Below are positions 44,214-57,300 of a stretch of 64,000 bases of DNA, one piece after another (the stretch's first letter is position 1; each line of letters starts with the position of its first letter). Location of the stretch: assembly GCA_963422465.1 (NCBI GenBank), contig OY730172.1:3534001-3598000 (forward strand), written 5' to 3'. This DNA comes from Lichina pygmaea (taxonomy: Eukaryota > Ascomycota > Lichinomycetes > Lichinales > Lichinaceae). The notes under the pieces were generated by a model. That model was given only the letters and a program-made list of their open reading frames with translations, searched no databases and was not told the origin of the DNA. The translations under genes and the position numbers were made by a program.

Positions 44214-45616
44214 TAATCCTCTTGGCTAGAGTCTTCCAAGATCTCAGTAGCTTTTTTTCTGGGTATGTTGATTTGGAACTCTGAGTTCTGTGCAAGTGGG
44301 AAAGTGGGGAGCTGAGTGTTCAGTCTTGAGCTTGAGCATGCTCTTAGTACTTCCCCTTGTTTTCTTTTCTTAGCTTCTTGTCTGTCTTGTAGACTTGGCT
44401 CTTTTTCTTGTGTTGAGGGAGTCTGAGGTAGAGCTAGTCTGGGAGCTATTGTGTACCTCCCTGGTCTTGCTAGCCATACCTCTCTTGCTTTCTGGATTGC
44501 TTCCTGTTTTTTCTGGCAGGACTTTGACCAGGCTGGGTGGTTTCCCTTGCAGTTTGCACATTTTGGTGTTAGAGTTTCTGGAGAAGTCTGGCAGTCTCTT
44601 CTGGCATGCTTTCCTCCACAGGCTGTGCACTGGGCTTGGGCTTGGCAAGTGCGTGCTTGGTGTCCAAACCTAGCACATTTGTAGCACTGGGTGACTGATG
44701 TTGCTAGCAGGGCTGGTTCTACTTCATGTAGAGTGTATCCTAGAACTACTCCTTTCTCAATTAGGAGGTTTGCTTGCTCTGGGGTGGCTAGATCCAGATG
44801 TAGAGATGTGACTGGCTTCTGGAGGAGTTTGGCTTTTCTGGACCAGTAGGTTCTTAGGATGTTGACCTTACTTTCCATCCCAGAGTTTTGGGAGAAGATT
44901 GTCTTTTTTGTTTCCTCCAGGTTTTCTGGCTTGAAGTCTTTTGTCTGCACCCCATGGACTAGCACTGGAAAGATTCTGGGTGATATCTTGGCCTCTGCTG
45001 TAAAGACAGCTGGGATCCAGTCCTTGTTTTCCTCTAGCTGAGTCTTGGCTTGAGGAGTTTCCAGAGAGATTATAATATCTCCTGAGGGTAGTTTTCTGGC
45101 TGCTCTTATTTCTTTTTGGCAGGAGAGTGGTGTTTTCTTCTTGAGAGCTTCCATGAGCTGGGCTGGTGTTCTGTTTGCTAACTGGCCAGTCTGAGTTCCA
45201 GGTCTGATAGTGATTTCACTGTGGATTCTGGTTGGAACAGGGATTTCCTGTCCTACTGTTTTCTGGGCTGCCTGGGTATATGTTGGCTTGGTGTTTTGTT
45301 TTTGGACTTGTTTCTCAATGCTGTCCAGTCTCTCAAGTATCTTCTGGAGACTCTGGGAGTTAGGTGAGTGAGTAGAGACATCTTTGTCCAGAGCTTCTAC
45401 CACTTTGGACAGAATACTATCCCATGCTTTTTTGATGTGTTGGGGAGCTTTTGTGTGGATAAGCCATTCTTCCACTAGCTGGGGAGGTGTCAGCCCCTTC
45501 TTTTCTTCTTTTTCTTGAGTCTGGGATTGGTCTGTCAGGGAGTTAGCCACTGGGGGTTGCTGGGAGCTTGGAGAAGACTGGTTTTCTTTCTCTTTCTCTG
45601 GTTTTTTCTTTGACAT
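44213..45616 (-). CDS. LINE L1 ORF1, nucleic-acid-binding protein
   Basis: Open for 467 residues from the ATG at 45616 (MSKKKPEKEKENQSSPSSQQ). A central region of about 250 residues resembles the RNA-binding part of Tad1-type ORF1 (LHLDLATPEQANLLIEKGVV). The C-terminal part has three CCHC/CCHC-like knuckles: CYKCARFGHQARTC, CTACGGKHARRDC and CANCKGNHPAWSKSC. It should bind LINE RNA in the ribonucleoprotein particle. The stop TAA shares one base with the ATG of ORF2 (TAATG at 44211-44215), suggesting re-initiation. The frame reads open further upstream, but without another ATG. Confidence 0.88.
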   Translation of the reverse strand: MSKKKPEKEKENQSSPSSQQPPVANSLTDQSQTQEKEEKKGLTPPQLVEEWLIHTKAPQHIKKAWDSILSKVVEALDKDVSTHSPNSQSLQKILERLDSIEKQVQKQNTKPTYTQAAQKTVGQEIPVPTRIHSEITIRPGTQTGQLANRTPAQLMEALKKKTPLSCQKEIRAARKLPSGDIIISLETPQAKTQLEENKDWIPAVFTAEAKISPRIFPVLVHGVQTKDFKPENLEETKKTIFSQNSGMESKVNILRTYWSRKAKLLQKPVTSLHLDLATPEQANLLIEKGVVLGYTLHEVEPALLATSVTQCYKCARFGHQARTCQAQAQCTACGGKHARRDCQTSPETLTPKCANCKGNHPAWSKSCQKKQEAIQKAREVWLARPGRYTIAPRLALPQTPSTQEKEPSLQDRQEAKKRKQGEVLRACSSSRLNTQLPTFPLAQNSEFQINIPRKKATEILEDSSQED

Positions 45617-46236
45617 TATGTGATTTTGGGTGTCTTCCAGCAGTTCTTTTTGGCTGGGATTGGTGAGGCTCTTTTGGAGACTTCTTCCAGTTGTTCGCAA
45701 AGGGTCACCTGGTTCCTAGCAGTAGTTGCACAATCCTGGGACCACTCCCCAAGACTGTACTTTTCTGGGCAGTCTTTTCCAACTAGACTCTAGGGAAATC
45801 TGGTTGTATTAACTCAAGCTAGGGACCACACCCCCTGCCTGAGCTTTCCTAGAGTTTTTCAACTCTACCAGCACTAGAGGCAAGCTCTAAACTATTCCTC
45901 TTATCCTGGGAGCTCTGATCTCCTTGTTGGTGGGTGTTTCTCACTTTTAGGAGAGGTTTCGTGTTTTATCTCTGATAGACTGGGAGTGCTGGCTCAATCC
46001 TCTGGTCCCTCTCACTCTTGTTGTGGCTGGGTGGTTGGTAGTTGAAGCAAGAAGACATGAGTTCTGGGATCACAACTTTTGACCAATAGGCCTGATTCAG
46101 AAAAGTGATGGGTTTTCACTCTTGGGAAGTGGGTGGTTTCAGCAAGCTTCACGACTGGTTTCCAGGACTTATGACCAAATGCGCTGATTGTCAAAAGTGA
46201 TGGTCCTTTGACGATCTGGTACTGGGAAGAGTTTTG

Positions 46237-46342
46237 TAGTGTGTTCATATGTCTGAATAGTATAACCAGATACTTGTAGTGTCTATATCAAGTTCTGAAG
46301 ACTGTTTTCCATTCTTCTCTTTTTTTTATGTATATCAGGTTG
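46237..46342 (-). mobile_element. Gypsy sliver (reverse transcriptase part) between LINEs
   Basis: About 106 bp on the minus strand matching 36249-36350 of G4 (for example ACCAGATACTTGTAGTGTC). It continues for a few bases at 47883-47886 after LINE L2. It is wedged between the 5' ends of L1 and L3 and is a remnant of another copy of the same chromovirus family. Confidence 0.85.
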
Positions 46343-47867
46343 ATTCTGAGTCTTGTTCAATTCCTATTTATTGTGGAGTTTCTCAAGATTCTCCATTATC
46401 CCCTATTCTTTTTCTATTCTACATTTCTGAATTGCATGAGACTGTGCATACTTCCTCTTCTGGTGTATCTGCCCTGGGGTTTGCAGATGATACAAATCTG
46501 CTTGCTTTTGGTCACTCCTTGAAAAGTAACCTTCTGAAGTTAAAGAACACACACCTCAAATGTCTATCATGGGCTGTAAGACATGGAATAGTCTTCTCTT
46601 CTGAGAAATATGAAATACTTCATTTTTCCAGAAGAAGATCAAACAATCTTCAGCTCAAGCTCAGACTGGGGAATGTGATTCTCAAACCAAAAGAAGAAGT
46701 GCGAGTACTTGGAGTGTACCTAGATGCAAAGCTCCACTGGCACAAACACCACAGGATTATTCTTCAAAAAGCACAGAAAGCACTCTCTTCTCTTTCTAGA
46801 ACTTCCTATTCTACTTGGGGCTTTCCAGTTCACACATCATGTCTGGTGTACACTGCTATACTGAGATCTCTACTGAGCTATGCAGTGGGGATCTGGTTTA
46901 ACCCTCTAAGAAAATCCTCCAATATCTCTTCTCTTGTTTCATTTCAAAACAGATGCCTAAGACTTATTGGGGGTGCCTTCAAAGCCACTCCTTCTTTTCT
47001 ATTAGAGAGTGAGCTTTTTCTTCTACCTCTAGACCTATACTTTAAATTTCACACTGCCTGTTTTCTTTCTTCTATTCAAAACTCCTCTCTCAAATACTTT
47101 CTTGACAGTATCTTTTCCACTATTTCCAGCTATGCCTCTCTCTTGAAGAAACCTTTAAAGGAATCCTCAACTATCTCTCCTAAGTGGAAATTCACTTGGT
47201 TAAGTCAAATAACTACTAACCAGGCTAGTTTGAAGAAAGAACTACAAAAGCTCTTTACTAAAGAGTGGGAAGACTAATAGGAAGAGAAGAAAAGAAGAAG
47301 CTATCCAGGCTGGCAGACTTTCTGTCAAAAGCCACACAAAAACAATCTGAAGCTCTACAAAGAGTTACAGAAAGCTGAGGCAAGTCTGCTACTGCAAATC
47401 AGGACTGGAAGAATTGGTCTGGCAAGTTTTCTTTTCAGAGCTGGAGTTCCTGACTTCCCTACCCCACTATGTGTGTGTGGCCAAGCAGAAGAAACTGCAA
47501 AACATATCACCTCTTCATGCTCTCTTTATTCAAGACAAAGACAACAAGTCTCTTTTAATCCCCAAGACTTCACCACTATTATTTCAAACCCAGAGCTACT
47601 ACAGAAGTTCTTGTACTGGTTTATGTTTTTGAAACAACTAAACCAGTTTAATCTAGCTTTCAAACTCCACTATTCCCAATCCAATACCTAGATTCTCTTC
47701 TCTTACCAGAAACTTCAAGATTCCTTTTGTTACATTCCCTAGTCACACCCTGCCTTCAGTTTTTATCCCTTCAAAGGTTTTCTGAAGGAGTTCACTATTA
47801 GCTAGAAGATCTGCATGGCTGTAAAACTACTACCAGTGTAAGAATCAAATAAAAAAAATATAAAAAA
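46343..47867 (+). mobile_element. Tad1-like LINE L2, 5'-truncated
   Basis: A 1,525-bp LINE on the + strand with a perfect 15-bp target duplication (ATGTATATCAGGTTG at 46328-46342 and 47868-47882), the hallmark of target-primed reverse transcription. It starts inside the reverse transcriptase (IPIYCGVSQDSPLSPILF, GFADDTNLLAFGHSLKSNL) and includes the C-terminal CMCG/CVCG..H..C motif and the 3' UTR with CAGTGTAAGAATCAAATAA and an A-rich tail. One stop splits the frame at about 47275. It belongs to the same subfamily as L4 by both protein and 3' end. Confidence 0.93.
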
Positions 47868-47886
47868 ATGTATATCAGGTTGTATC

Positions 47887-50800
47887 CAACTCTTCCCAGT
47901 ACTACATTATCAAAGGACCATCACTCTTGACAATCAGTGGATTTTGTCATAAGTCCTGGAAACCAGTCATGAAGCTTGCTGAAACCACCCACTTCCCAAG
48001 AGTGAAAACCCATCACTTTTCTGAATCAGGCCCATTGGTCAAAAGTTGTGATCCCAGAACTTATATCTTCTTGCTTTAACTACCAACTACTCAGCCACAA
48101 CAAGAGTGAGAGAGACCAGAGATATCCTGAAGGACTGGGCAAAGCTGTACCTAACTTGGAACACAACAGAGAGAGAAGCCAGTAGTTTTCTGGAGAACTG
48201 GAGACAGGCTCCAATTACCAAGAAACACTCAGTCTTGGGGTGTAGTCCCAGGATTGAGTAAGTACTCCCAGTTCAAGAGGAAAACAGAGAGTGGAAAAGT
48301 GGAATAACTTGAGCTCTACTCTTGGCTGGCAGAATCTAAGAATTCAAGAAAAGTCTAGATAGGGGGTCTGGTCTCTAGTCTAGGTGAATACTCCCAGACC
48401 TAACCCAGAGCTTAGAAGGAAGAAGCTGCCCAGGAAAGTCTAGCTCTGAGGTCTGGACTCAGAGCTAGATCACTACTGCTGGGAAGTCAGAGTACTCTTC
48501 TCTTTCCCTCAACTCTCTCAACTCTCTAAAGGTATTACTACTGGAAACTCAGAGCTATAGTCTCAAAAAAGAAAAACCCAGTCCTCCCCAATACAACTCT
48601 AGAGCACCAATCTCTATACTGGCTCCCAGATCCCCCAATATATAATCTAGCTCTTCTTCTTTATCTATTCCCCCAGAGCCAAGCCAACAAGATATCTCTC
48701 TGGCAACACCAGATCAACAAGCTGGAGAAAACACACTGCCAGTATCCCAGATTGTTGAAGTCTGGCTAAACTAGTCTAAAGCTCCCCTAAAGGTACAGGC
48801 AGCATAGAAAAAAATCACCACCCAGCTAGCAAGCCACATAGCCACACCTTCCACCACTGGACAAGAGATCTAGAAAGTTCTCCAGAGACTGGACAGAATT
48901 GAGAAAAATATGCAAACACCAGCATCTAATCTCTTCTATACTTAAGCAGTCCAGAAAGCTACAGTTCAGGAAATTCCAGTTCCCCAGAGAATCTTCAGTG
49001 AGATTACTATCAGACCTGGAGTCCAAACAGCACAGACAGGAAACAGAACACTCTCCCAGCTTGTGCAGGCTATCAAGAACAAAGTCTCTACATCTTGCCA
49101 GAAAGATATCAGAGCAGTCAGAAAGCTCTCTTCTGGTGATATTATTATCTCTCTGGAATCTCCCTTAGCCAAGACCCAACTAGAACAGAACAAAGACTGG
49201 ATCTCTGTAGTGTTCTCTGAAGAAGCTAAGATCTCTTCCAGAATCTTCCCAGTCATGGTTCATGGAGTTCAAACAAAGAACTTTAACTCAGATAACCTGG
49301 AAGAAATAACTAAAACTATCTTCAGACAAAACCCTGGTATAGAAAACCAGATCAAAATCCTGAGAACCTACTGGACCAGAAAGTCTAAACTTCTTAAGAA
49401 ATCTGTGATATCTCTGCACATAGATCTTGCAATACCTGAGCAAGCTGATCTACTAATCAAGAGAGAAGTTGTACTTGGCCACATGATCTATAAAGTAGAG
49501 CCAGCACTTCTGGATACATCAGTGGTCTAATACTACAAATGCTCAAAGTTTGGACACCAGGCAAGAACCTGCCAAGCTCAAGCACAGTGCCTGGCATGTA
49601 GAGAAAAATATACCAGAAAAGATTGCCTAATTCCTCAAGAAAAGCTAGTTCCCAAATATGCTAACTGTGGAGGGAAGCACTCTGCTTGGGAAAAAGTCTG
49701 CCCTAAAAAGTGGGAAGCTACACAGAAAGCTAGAGAATCCTGGCTCACCAGACCTGGAAGATACACCACTCCAGAAAACATCCTTTCCACTTTTATCTTC
49801 TCTCCAAGCCAGACCACTAATACTGGAAGTGGCTCTAATCTATCTGATAGAAAGGATAGGAAGAAAAGAAAACAGGGAGAGCTAGTGAGAACCAGATCAA
49901 GTACAAGATTTAGCTTTTAAGCAACCTTTCTGCAAAACCTGAAGACTACTACTAATCTTCCAAAACAAAACTCTTTTGAGATACTTGTGGATTCTAAGCC
50001 AGAAGTTTGATAAGTACACCAACTCTCAACCTTCTCCAGTATAATGTGCAGAAAAGCCAGACATGTCAAGATCTTCTACTAGCTAACCCCAGACTCCAGG
50101 AAGTAGATCTGATTGTACTTCAAGAATCTTGGAGAAATCTATACCGGGAAACAAGTACCTTAACAGTCTTCTCAGTCTTCTACCCTCTTCAAGACCAAGT
50201 GTTAGGGAGAACTCTGGTTCTAATCAACAGAAGAATACAGAGGTCAGCTATAACCCCTGTGTTCTGGAACAAGAATTTAACATCACTGGAGATAAGAGTG
50301 CAAGGAAAAGTGTTCTGGGTACATAACCTGTACTTCACACCTACAAGTCAGGAAAACTACAGAGTATCAGCAGAAGCTCTACTGGATGTACTAGCCCAGG
50401 CACTGGAGAAAGAAAGAGAGCATATTCTTCTGACTGACTCAAACCTCCACTATCTATCCTGGTCAAAGTCCTCCCAACTCTACTCTGAACTAGCTACTAA
50501 GTTCAAAGAACTCACAGATGATCAAGGACTAGAGCTGGCACTAGCACCTTTCACACCAACAAGAGCAAGAACACTGGCAGAGCCTCCCTCCTCTACTATT
50601 AACTTATCTTTTATTTCTATATCACTTCTTAATTCCTTTATTTCTTCCCAGATTAACCTAGACCTCCACACAGGTTCAGACCACAGACCAGTTTAGACAA
50701 TCCTAAGTCTGGAAACACCAAAGAAAGCCAGAACCCACTAAAGAAACTGGAGAACACTAGATCTGGACCAAGTCAAGAAAGAAGCTAAGAATCTTCCCTC

Positions 50801-53435
50801 TATTCTACTACTACTTAACAGAGAGGAAGTGGACAACTATCTGGAGAACCTGGACAAAGTTCTTCAAGAACTGGCTGACAAGATAACAAGACCTCTGAGA
50901 AACTTAAAGCACACTGTTCCCTGGTGGAACCAAGAGATTAAAGAGAAAATTAAAGAGGAAAGAAAACTAAGAAGAAAAGTCTTCCAAAACCAAGAACCAG
51001 TCTACAAACTTAAAAAAGTAATAAAGGAAAAGAAACACCTGATCAAGAATACTAAAAGAAAAACATTCAGAAAATAACTCCAGAACCTGGCTGAAATACA
51101 AAAGCACTGGAAAATAGCTAAGTGGGGTAAACAAAAAGCTGGCAAACTACCAGAACTTCCAATTGTTCTAGAGCTCACAAAGCAAGATAGAGAAACTGCC
51201 AGAACTTTCACAGAAAAAGTAGAAGTATTCAAAACCCAGTTCTTCCCTCTACCTCTCCAGCCAGTACCAGAATCCTAGGACTAGCCAGCCAACCACCAAC
51301 AACACCAGCTATCTCAGGAAATCTCCAAAGAAGATATTCACAATATTCTGAAAAAGAAAAAATCTTTTACAGCTCCTGGGAAAGATACTCTACCTAATAG
51401 ATTTCTAAAAGTATTAGAAGACTTTTTTAACAAAAAGATAACCAAAGTTCTGGAGGTCTACTGGAAGCTACAATATTTCCCTGATAGATACAAAGCAGCC
51501 AGAACAATATACTTGAGAAAGTCTAGCAAAGAATCCTATTGCTATGCCAAAGCTTGGAGGCCAATAGCACTTCTTAACATAATTGGGAAGCTGATGGAAG
51601 CTCTGGCAGCCACAAAGCTAAGTGAACTAGCTGAGAAAGAAAACCTACTACCAGAAATCCAGATAGACTTCAGAAAAGGAAGATCAACTAAGTCTGCACT
51701 ATTTCTACTCACTTCCCAAGTTGAAAAAGTCTGGAAGGAAGGAATAGTAGCCAGTCTTCTTTCTCTGGATATCTCAGAAGCTTATGATAGAGTTCTGCCA
51801 GAAATTCTCAAGAAAATCCTGGAGAGAAAAAAAATCCCCAGCTGGTTTGTTAACTGGATTTTTTCTTTCACTACCCAAAGAAAAACCTCTCTTGTTTTTG
51901 ATGATTTAGAGTCTTCTTTTTTTCCAGTATACTGTGGAGTCTCTCAAGGTTCACCTCTCTCTCCTATTTTATTTCTTTTCTATTTTGTAGATCTTCATAA
52001 TATTGTTCATACACCAGAGAAAGATGTATCAGCTCTGGGCTTTGCAGATGATACAAACCTTCTGGTATTTTTCTCTTCTCTTAAAAGTAATCTCCTGAAG
52101 CTAAAGTCTACTCACTCCAAGTGTTTTGATTGGGCAAGAAAACATAGAATAAAGTTTACACCTGAAAAGTATAAACTTCTCTATTTTTCTAGAAGAAGAA
52201 TAGATAATCTTCAGCTTAGTCTAAGACTTGGAGAAGTGATACTACAGTCTAAGGAAGAAGTGTGTATTCTGGGACTACACTATGATTCCAAGCTTTTTTG
52301 GAAAAAACACCAGAAAATCATGTTACAGAAAGCTTCCAAGTTTTTCTCAGCACTTTCCAGAACTACTTTTTCTACATAGGGTCTACCTGTTCTCTCTGCT
52401 AGACTTGTCTACACTGCAATACTGAGATCACTTCTCAGCTATGCAGCAGGAGTCTGGTTTAATCACCACAAAAAACTTTCTAATATTTCTTCTTTAAATC
52501 TTTTCCAGACTAAGTGTCTAAAAACTATAGGAGGCGTCTTCAAAGCTACTCCTACATTTCTTATTAAAGGAGAACTATTCCCACTACCTCTTAATCTTTA
52601 TTTTAAATTCAGAACAGCAACTTTCCTACAATCTTTCTATTTTTCTAATACTTCTTCTAATCCTCTCTTCTCACTTCTCTATAAGCTTTTTTCCCAGATC
52701 ATTGTTTTTGTTTCCACTCTGAGAACACCTGTAAAGTCTCTGTCTACTGTCACACCTAACTGGAAAGCAAGATAGCTAGAAGAACTAACCACTAACCAAG
52801 ATTACTCTAAGAAATAATTTTAAGAAGTGTTTCAGAAAGAGTGGGAAGCCAGATAGCAGACAAACAGACAGAAGTGTTCTCCAGTCTGGGAGCTATTTTG
52901 CAGACTCCCCCAAAGGAAAAATCTCAAAGTTTTCAAAGACTTGAGAAAAGCTGAAGCTAGTCTTTACTTGCAGATTCTATCACCAAGAATAGGACTAGCC
53001 AGCTTTCTTTTCAGAGCAAATGTTCCAGACTTCTAATCCCCTCTATGTTTCTGTGGTTTTGGAGAAAAGATTACTCAATATATCACTTTCTCTTGTAACA
53101 AGTTTCTTACTCAAAGATAGTAAGCTATTTTTCTTTTCTACAATTTCTCTACTTTACTTCAAAAGTCTAAAGTACTTAAAGAATTTCTTCTCTGGTTTAT
53201 GTCTTTGAAAAGACTAGACCAGTTTAACTTAGCACACTAACTCTTACCAGAAAACCTATCATCTCTGTGATTTTATTTTCTCCAGACACTGTATATTCTT
53301 CCAGATAATTCTCTAGTCTTACCCAAGTCTTAGTTTTTATTTCTTCAAAGGTTTTCTGGGAAAAAAAGCATGTATCTAGAAGTTCTGCATAGCTCACCAG
53401 CCAAATCAGAGTAAGGATAAAATAAAAAAATAAAT
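47887..53435 (+). mobile_element. Tad1-like LINE L3, full length but heavily decayed
   Basis: About 5.5 kb on the + strand. The 5' UTR starts CCAACTCTTCCCAGTAC, as in L1 and L4. ORF1 remains at about 48650-49919, with a long open part at 49063-49530 and degraded zinc knuckles to about 49690. ORF2 remains from about 50007 (ISTPTLNLLQYNVQKSQTC, the start ATG changed to ATA) through endonuclease (LLTDSNLHYLSWS, GSDHRPV) and reverse transcriptase (51513-52379, SEAYDRV, GVSQGSPLSPILF, GFADDTN) to about 53240. It then has a 3' UTR and A-rich tail. Several premature stops are present (for example 50694, 51075, 52377), nearly all TAG/TAA from Gln or Trp codons. L1 and L5 are its nearest relatives. 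The flanks do not form a target duplication. Confidence 0.9.
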
Positions 53436-54199
53436 AACACACCAAAATGCCATTATAGACACACACACTTGTTGATTCAGAAGCTAACAGAAACTACATC
53501 TCAAGACAATTCCACAACACTCTCAGCACCAAACAAAAACACAAAACATAATCTTACCAGCTTGTGATAGTAAATAGACAGACAGAGCTAGTCTGCCATA
53601 AGACACAGCTAATGGAAATAGTTACCAGACACTATACTGAAATAATCCACTTTGATATTATCAAGTTGGCCACTCAGAATATCTACTTGGGGATGCCTTG
53701 GCTAAAGAAGCACAACCCAGTTGTTAACTGGAGGACAGAAGTACTCACATTTAGGAACTGCACTAACAACACAGCTTGGACCTGTTACCAGCTGCAGAAG
53801 GTGTGGACAGATAAGAGAAGAAGTTCTTAGTGGAACCTCACCACCAGAAAGAATAACTCTTAAGAGAAGAGGTCTGCCTTGACAGGCGTACCCCAGAACC
53901 AGGTGGCTAAACAGTCAGAGATGAAGAGAGAAGAAGTTGTTACCTTTCTGGAGTTGTCTGAAAAGTACTGATCTGGGTATAATAACTTTTTTCAGGACGA
54001 GATAACAATAGCAGTATTACCTAAGCACTAACCTTGAGATTATAAGATCAAGTTGCAACCAGGGACAGAGCCAGGATTTAGGCCAATCTATCAGTTATCA
54101 GAAAAAAAACTCTGAGTACTTTGCGAGTACCTGGAGAAAAACCTGAAAAAGAGTTTTATTCAAGAATCTCAATCACCAGCAGAATACCCAATACTATTT
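53436..54199 (+). mobile_element. Gypsy copy G5, protease to early reverse transcriptase
   Basis: A + strand fragment of the G1/G3/G4 chromovirus family: protease region (about 53450-53830) and the start of reverse transcriptase (to 54199), where LINE L4 interrupts it. It resumes at 59668. It is strongly decayed and broken in many places, more than G3. No LTR of this copy is in the window. Confidence 0.88.
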
Positions 54200-54377
54200 T
54201 TGATTTTGATTTGATTTGATTTGATTCTTACACTGTTTGTAGCTTTACAGCCATGCAGATCTTCCAGCTAATAGTGAACTTCTTCAGAAAACCTTTAAAG
54301 GAATAAAAACTGAAGACAGGGAGGTGACTAGAAAGTGTAGCAAAAGAAAATCTTGTAGTGTTTGGTAGGAAAAGCTT

Positions 54378-57300
54378 CTAGATGTTGGAGTGTGAATAGT
54401 GAAGTTTGAAAGCCAGATTAAATTGGTTTAGTCTTTTCAAAAACATAAACCAGTACAGAAACTTCTGTAGAAGCTCTGGGTTTGAAATAATAGTAGTGAA
54501 ATCTTGAGGGTTAAAGAGAGCATGTTGTCTTTGACTTGAGTAGAGAGAGCATGAAGAGGTGATATGCTTTACTGTCTCTTCTGCTTGACCACACATGCAT
54601 AGAGGGGTAGGAAAGTCAGGGACTCCAGCTCTGAAAAGAAAACTTGCTAGACCAATTCTCCCAGTTCTGGTTTGCAGTAGTAGACTTGCCTCAGCTTTCT
54701 GTAGCTCTTTGTAGAGCTTTAGGTTGTTGTAGTGAGGTTTTTGGCAAAACACCTGCCATCCAGCATAGCCTTTTCTTTTCTTCTCCTCCCATTGGTTTTC
54801 CCACTCTTTAGTAAAGAGTATTTGTAGTTCTTTCTTTGAACTAGCCTGGTTAGTAGTTATTTGACTTAACCAAGTAAAATTCCAATTAGGAGAGATAGTT
54901 GAGGATTTCTTTAAAGGTTTCCTCAGTGAAGAAGCATAGGAAGAAATAGTAGAAAAGGTACTGTCAAGAAAGTCTTTCAGAGAGAAGGTTTGGATAGAAG
55001 ATAGAAAACAAGCTGTGTGAAATTTAAAATAGAGATCTAGAGGTAAAAGAAAAAGCTCACTCTCTAATAGAAAAGAAGGAGTGGCTTTGAAAGCACCCCC
55101 AATAAGTCTCAGATATTTGTTTTGGAATATGATAAGAGAGGAAATATTAGAGGATTTTCTGAGTGGGTTGAACCAAATTCCCACTGCATAGCTCAGTACA
55201 GATCTGAGTATTGCAGTGTACACAAGGCGTGCTGTGAGAACTGGAAAGCCCCAGGTGGAGTAAGAGGTTCTAGAAAGAGAAGATAGTGCTTTTTGTACTT
55301 TTTGAAGAATAATTCTCTGGTGTTTGTGCCAGTGGAGTTTGGCATCCAGGTACACTCCCAATACTCGCACTTCTTCTTTTGGTTTTAGAATCACATTCCC
55401 AAGTCTAAGCTTGAGCTGCAGATTGTCTGATCTTCTTCTGGAAAAATGAAGTATTTCATATTTCTCAGGAGAGAAGACTATTCCATGTCTTGCAGCTCAA
55501 GATAGACATTTAAGATGTGTATTCTTCAACTTCAGAAGGTTGCTTTTAAGAGAGTGTCCAAATGCAAGCAGATTTGTATCATCTGCAAATCCCAGAGCAG
55601 AAACACCAGTAGTAGGAGAATGTACACTCTCATGAAGTTCAGAAATATAAAATAGAAAAAGAATAGGAGACAAAGGGGAACCTTGGGGAACTCCACAGTG
55701 AATAGGAATAGAAGAGGACTCAGAGTCATCAAAAACTAGGGTGGTGGTACGTCTGGTACAGAAAGAGAAGATCCAAGAAGTTAGCCAGACAGGGATTCCT
55801 TTTCTCTCCAGAATCTTTTGAAGAATCTCTGGGAGAACTCTGTCATATGCTCCTGAGATGTCCAGAGAAAGTAGAGATACAACCATGCCTTCTTTCCAGA
55901 CTTTTTCCACTTGGGAAGTTAGAAGGAAAAGTGCTGATTCAGTTGATCTGCCTTTCCTGAACTCCATCTGGATTTCTGGCAAGAGTTTAGCCTCTTCTGC
56001 TACCTTGCTTAGTCTGGCTGCTGTAATAGCTTCCATCAGCTTGCCAGTTGTGTTTAGCAGAGCTATAGGGCTCCAGGCTTTAGCTTGGTTATAGATTCCC
56101 TTGCCAGGTTTTCTTAGACAGACTGTTTTTGCATTCTTGAATTTCTCTGGAAAGTATTCCAGTCTCCAGTATGTTGATGTGAGAACAGCTATAGCTTGGC
56201 AGAACTTGGGACCCAGAGCTTTCAGAAATCCATTTGGCAGCTTGTCTTTTCCTCCTGCTGTAAAAGGTTTCTTCTTGTTCAGAATTTGCTCCACTTCTTC
56301 AGTGGTAACCTCCTGAGAAAGCTGGATCTCTGGGGTACTCTGGTGACTTTCTGTACTTGGTTCTGGAACACATGCTTCTGGAAAGAATTGAGCTGAGAAA
56401 GATTTTGTCTTCTCCTCAAAGCTTTTGGCTAGTCCTTCTTGAGTCTCCAGATCAGAGACCAGAGGAAGATCAGGGGTCTTGTTAGCTTTTGATTTTCCTC
56501 ACTTTGCAAGCTTCCAGAATTTTGAGGAACTGGCTAGCTCATGAACTTGTTTTCTGAAGGTGTTCTGTTTGCCTTCTCTGACAGCTTTCTTCTTGAGCTT
56601 AGTTGCTTCTTCTAGCTCTTCTTGGCTTGCCTGTCCTCTGAGAACTTTTGTTCTTATTCTTCTTTCCTGCTTAACTTTAGTTTGGATCTCTTGGTTCCAC
56701 CAGGGGACTGAGTGGCTAGATTGCTTCTGGAGTTCTGTGCATCTCTCTGCTATTTCTTGGAGAAAGTGGTTAAGATATTCCAAGTACTCATCCACTTCAT
56801 GTTTATCTTGAAAGTGGAAGGGCAGCTGCAAATTATTACACTCTTGTTTTGCCAGGTTTGTGTCCAGTGTTTTCCAGTTCCTTTCTGGCTTCCAGGTTTT
56901 TCTTGGTGAGTCCAGGTCCAGGCTAGTTAGCACAGGTCTGTGGTCAGACCCATGAAAGAACTGCAAAGCAATTTTAGAAAAGATTAGAGAGTTAGAAAGA
57001 GAAGAAGATATAAAGGAAAGATCAATAGGTGAACAGGGTTTGTGGGAAAGAGATCTAGCTCTTGTGGGTGTAAAAGGTGCAATAGCTAACTCCAGATTTG
57101 AGTTTTTCATTAGAGTTTGGAACTTGTGTGCAGTGTCAGAATATAGTCTTCTTTTCTTTGACCAGTCAGGGTGGTGAAGATTTGAGTCTGTAAGAAGAAT
57201 ATACTGCCCTTTTGCTTGTAAAGTATTTTGGAGTAGACAGAGAAGAGCTTCTGATGCTTGTAGGTAGTTCTCTTGACTTGAGGGAGTGAAGTATAGATTA

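Larger units (their letters stand above)
40760..46236 (-). mobile_element. Tad1-like LINE L1, near full length
   Basis: Non-LTR retrotransposon on the minus strand of about 5.5 kb: 5' UTR (about 46236-45617), ORF1 (45616-44213), ORF2 (44213-40974), a 3' UTR of about 200 bp and a tail of (AAAAT)n, seen as TTTTATTTTA at 40760-40786. The two-ORF layout with zinc knuckles in ORF1 and endonuclease plus reverse transcriptase in ORF2 is that of the fungal Tad1 clade. The 3' junction lies in the RNase H region of G3. The 5' side is flanked by an unrelated gypsy sliver, and no target duplication is found, so one flank has been rearranged. Confidence 0.92.
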
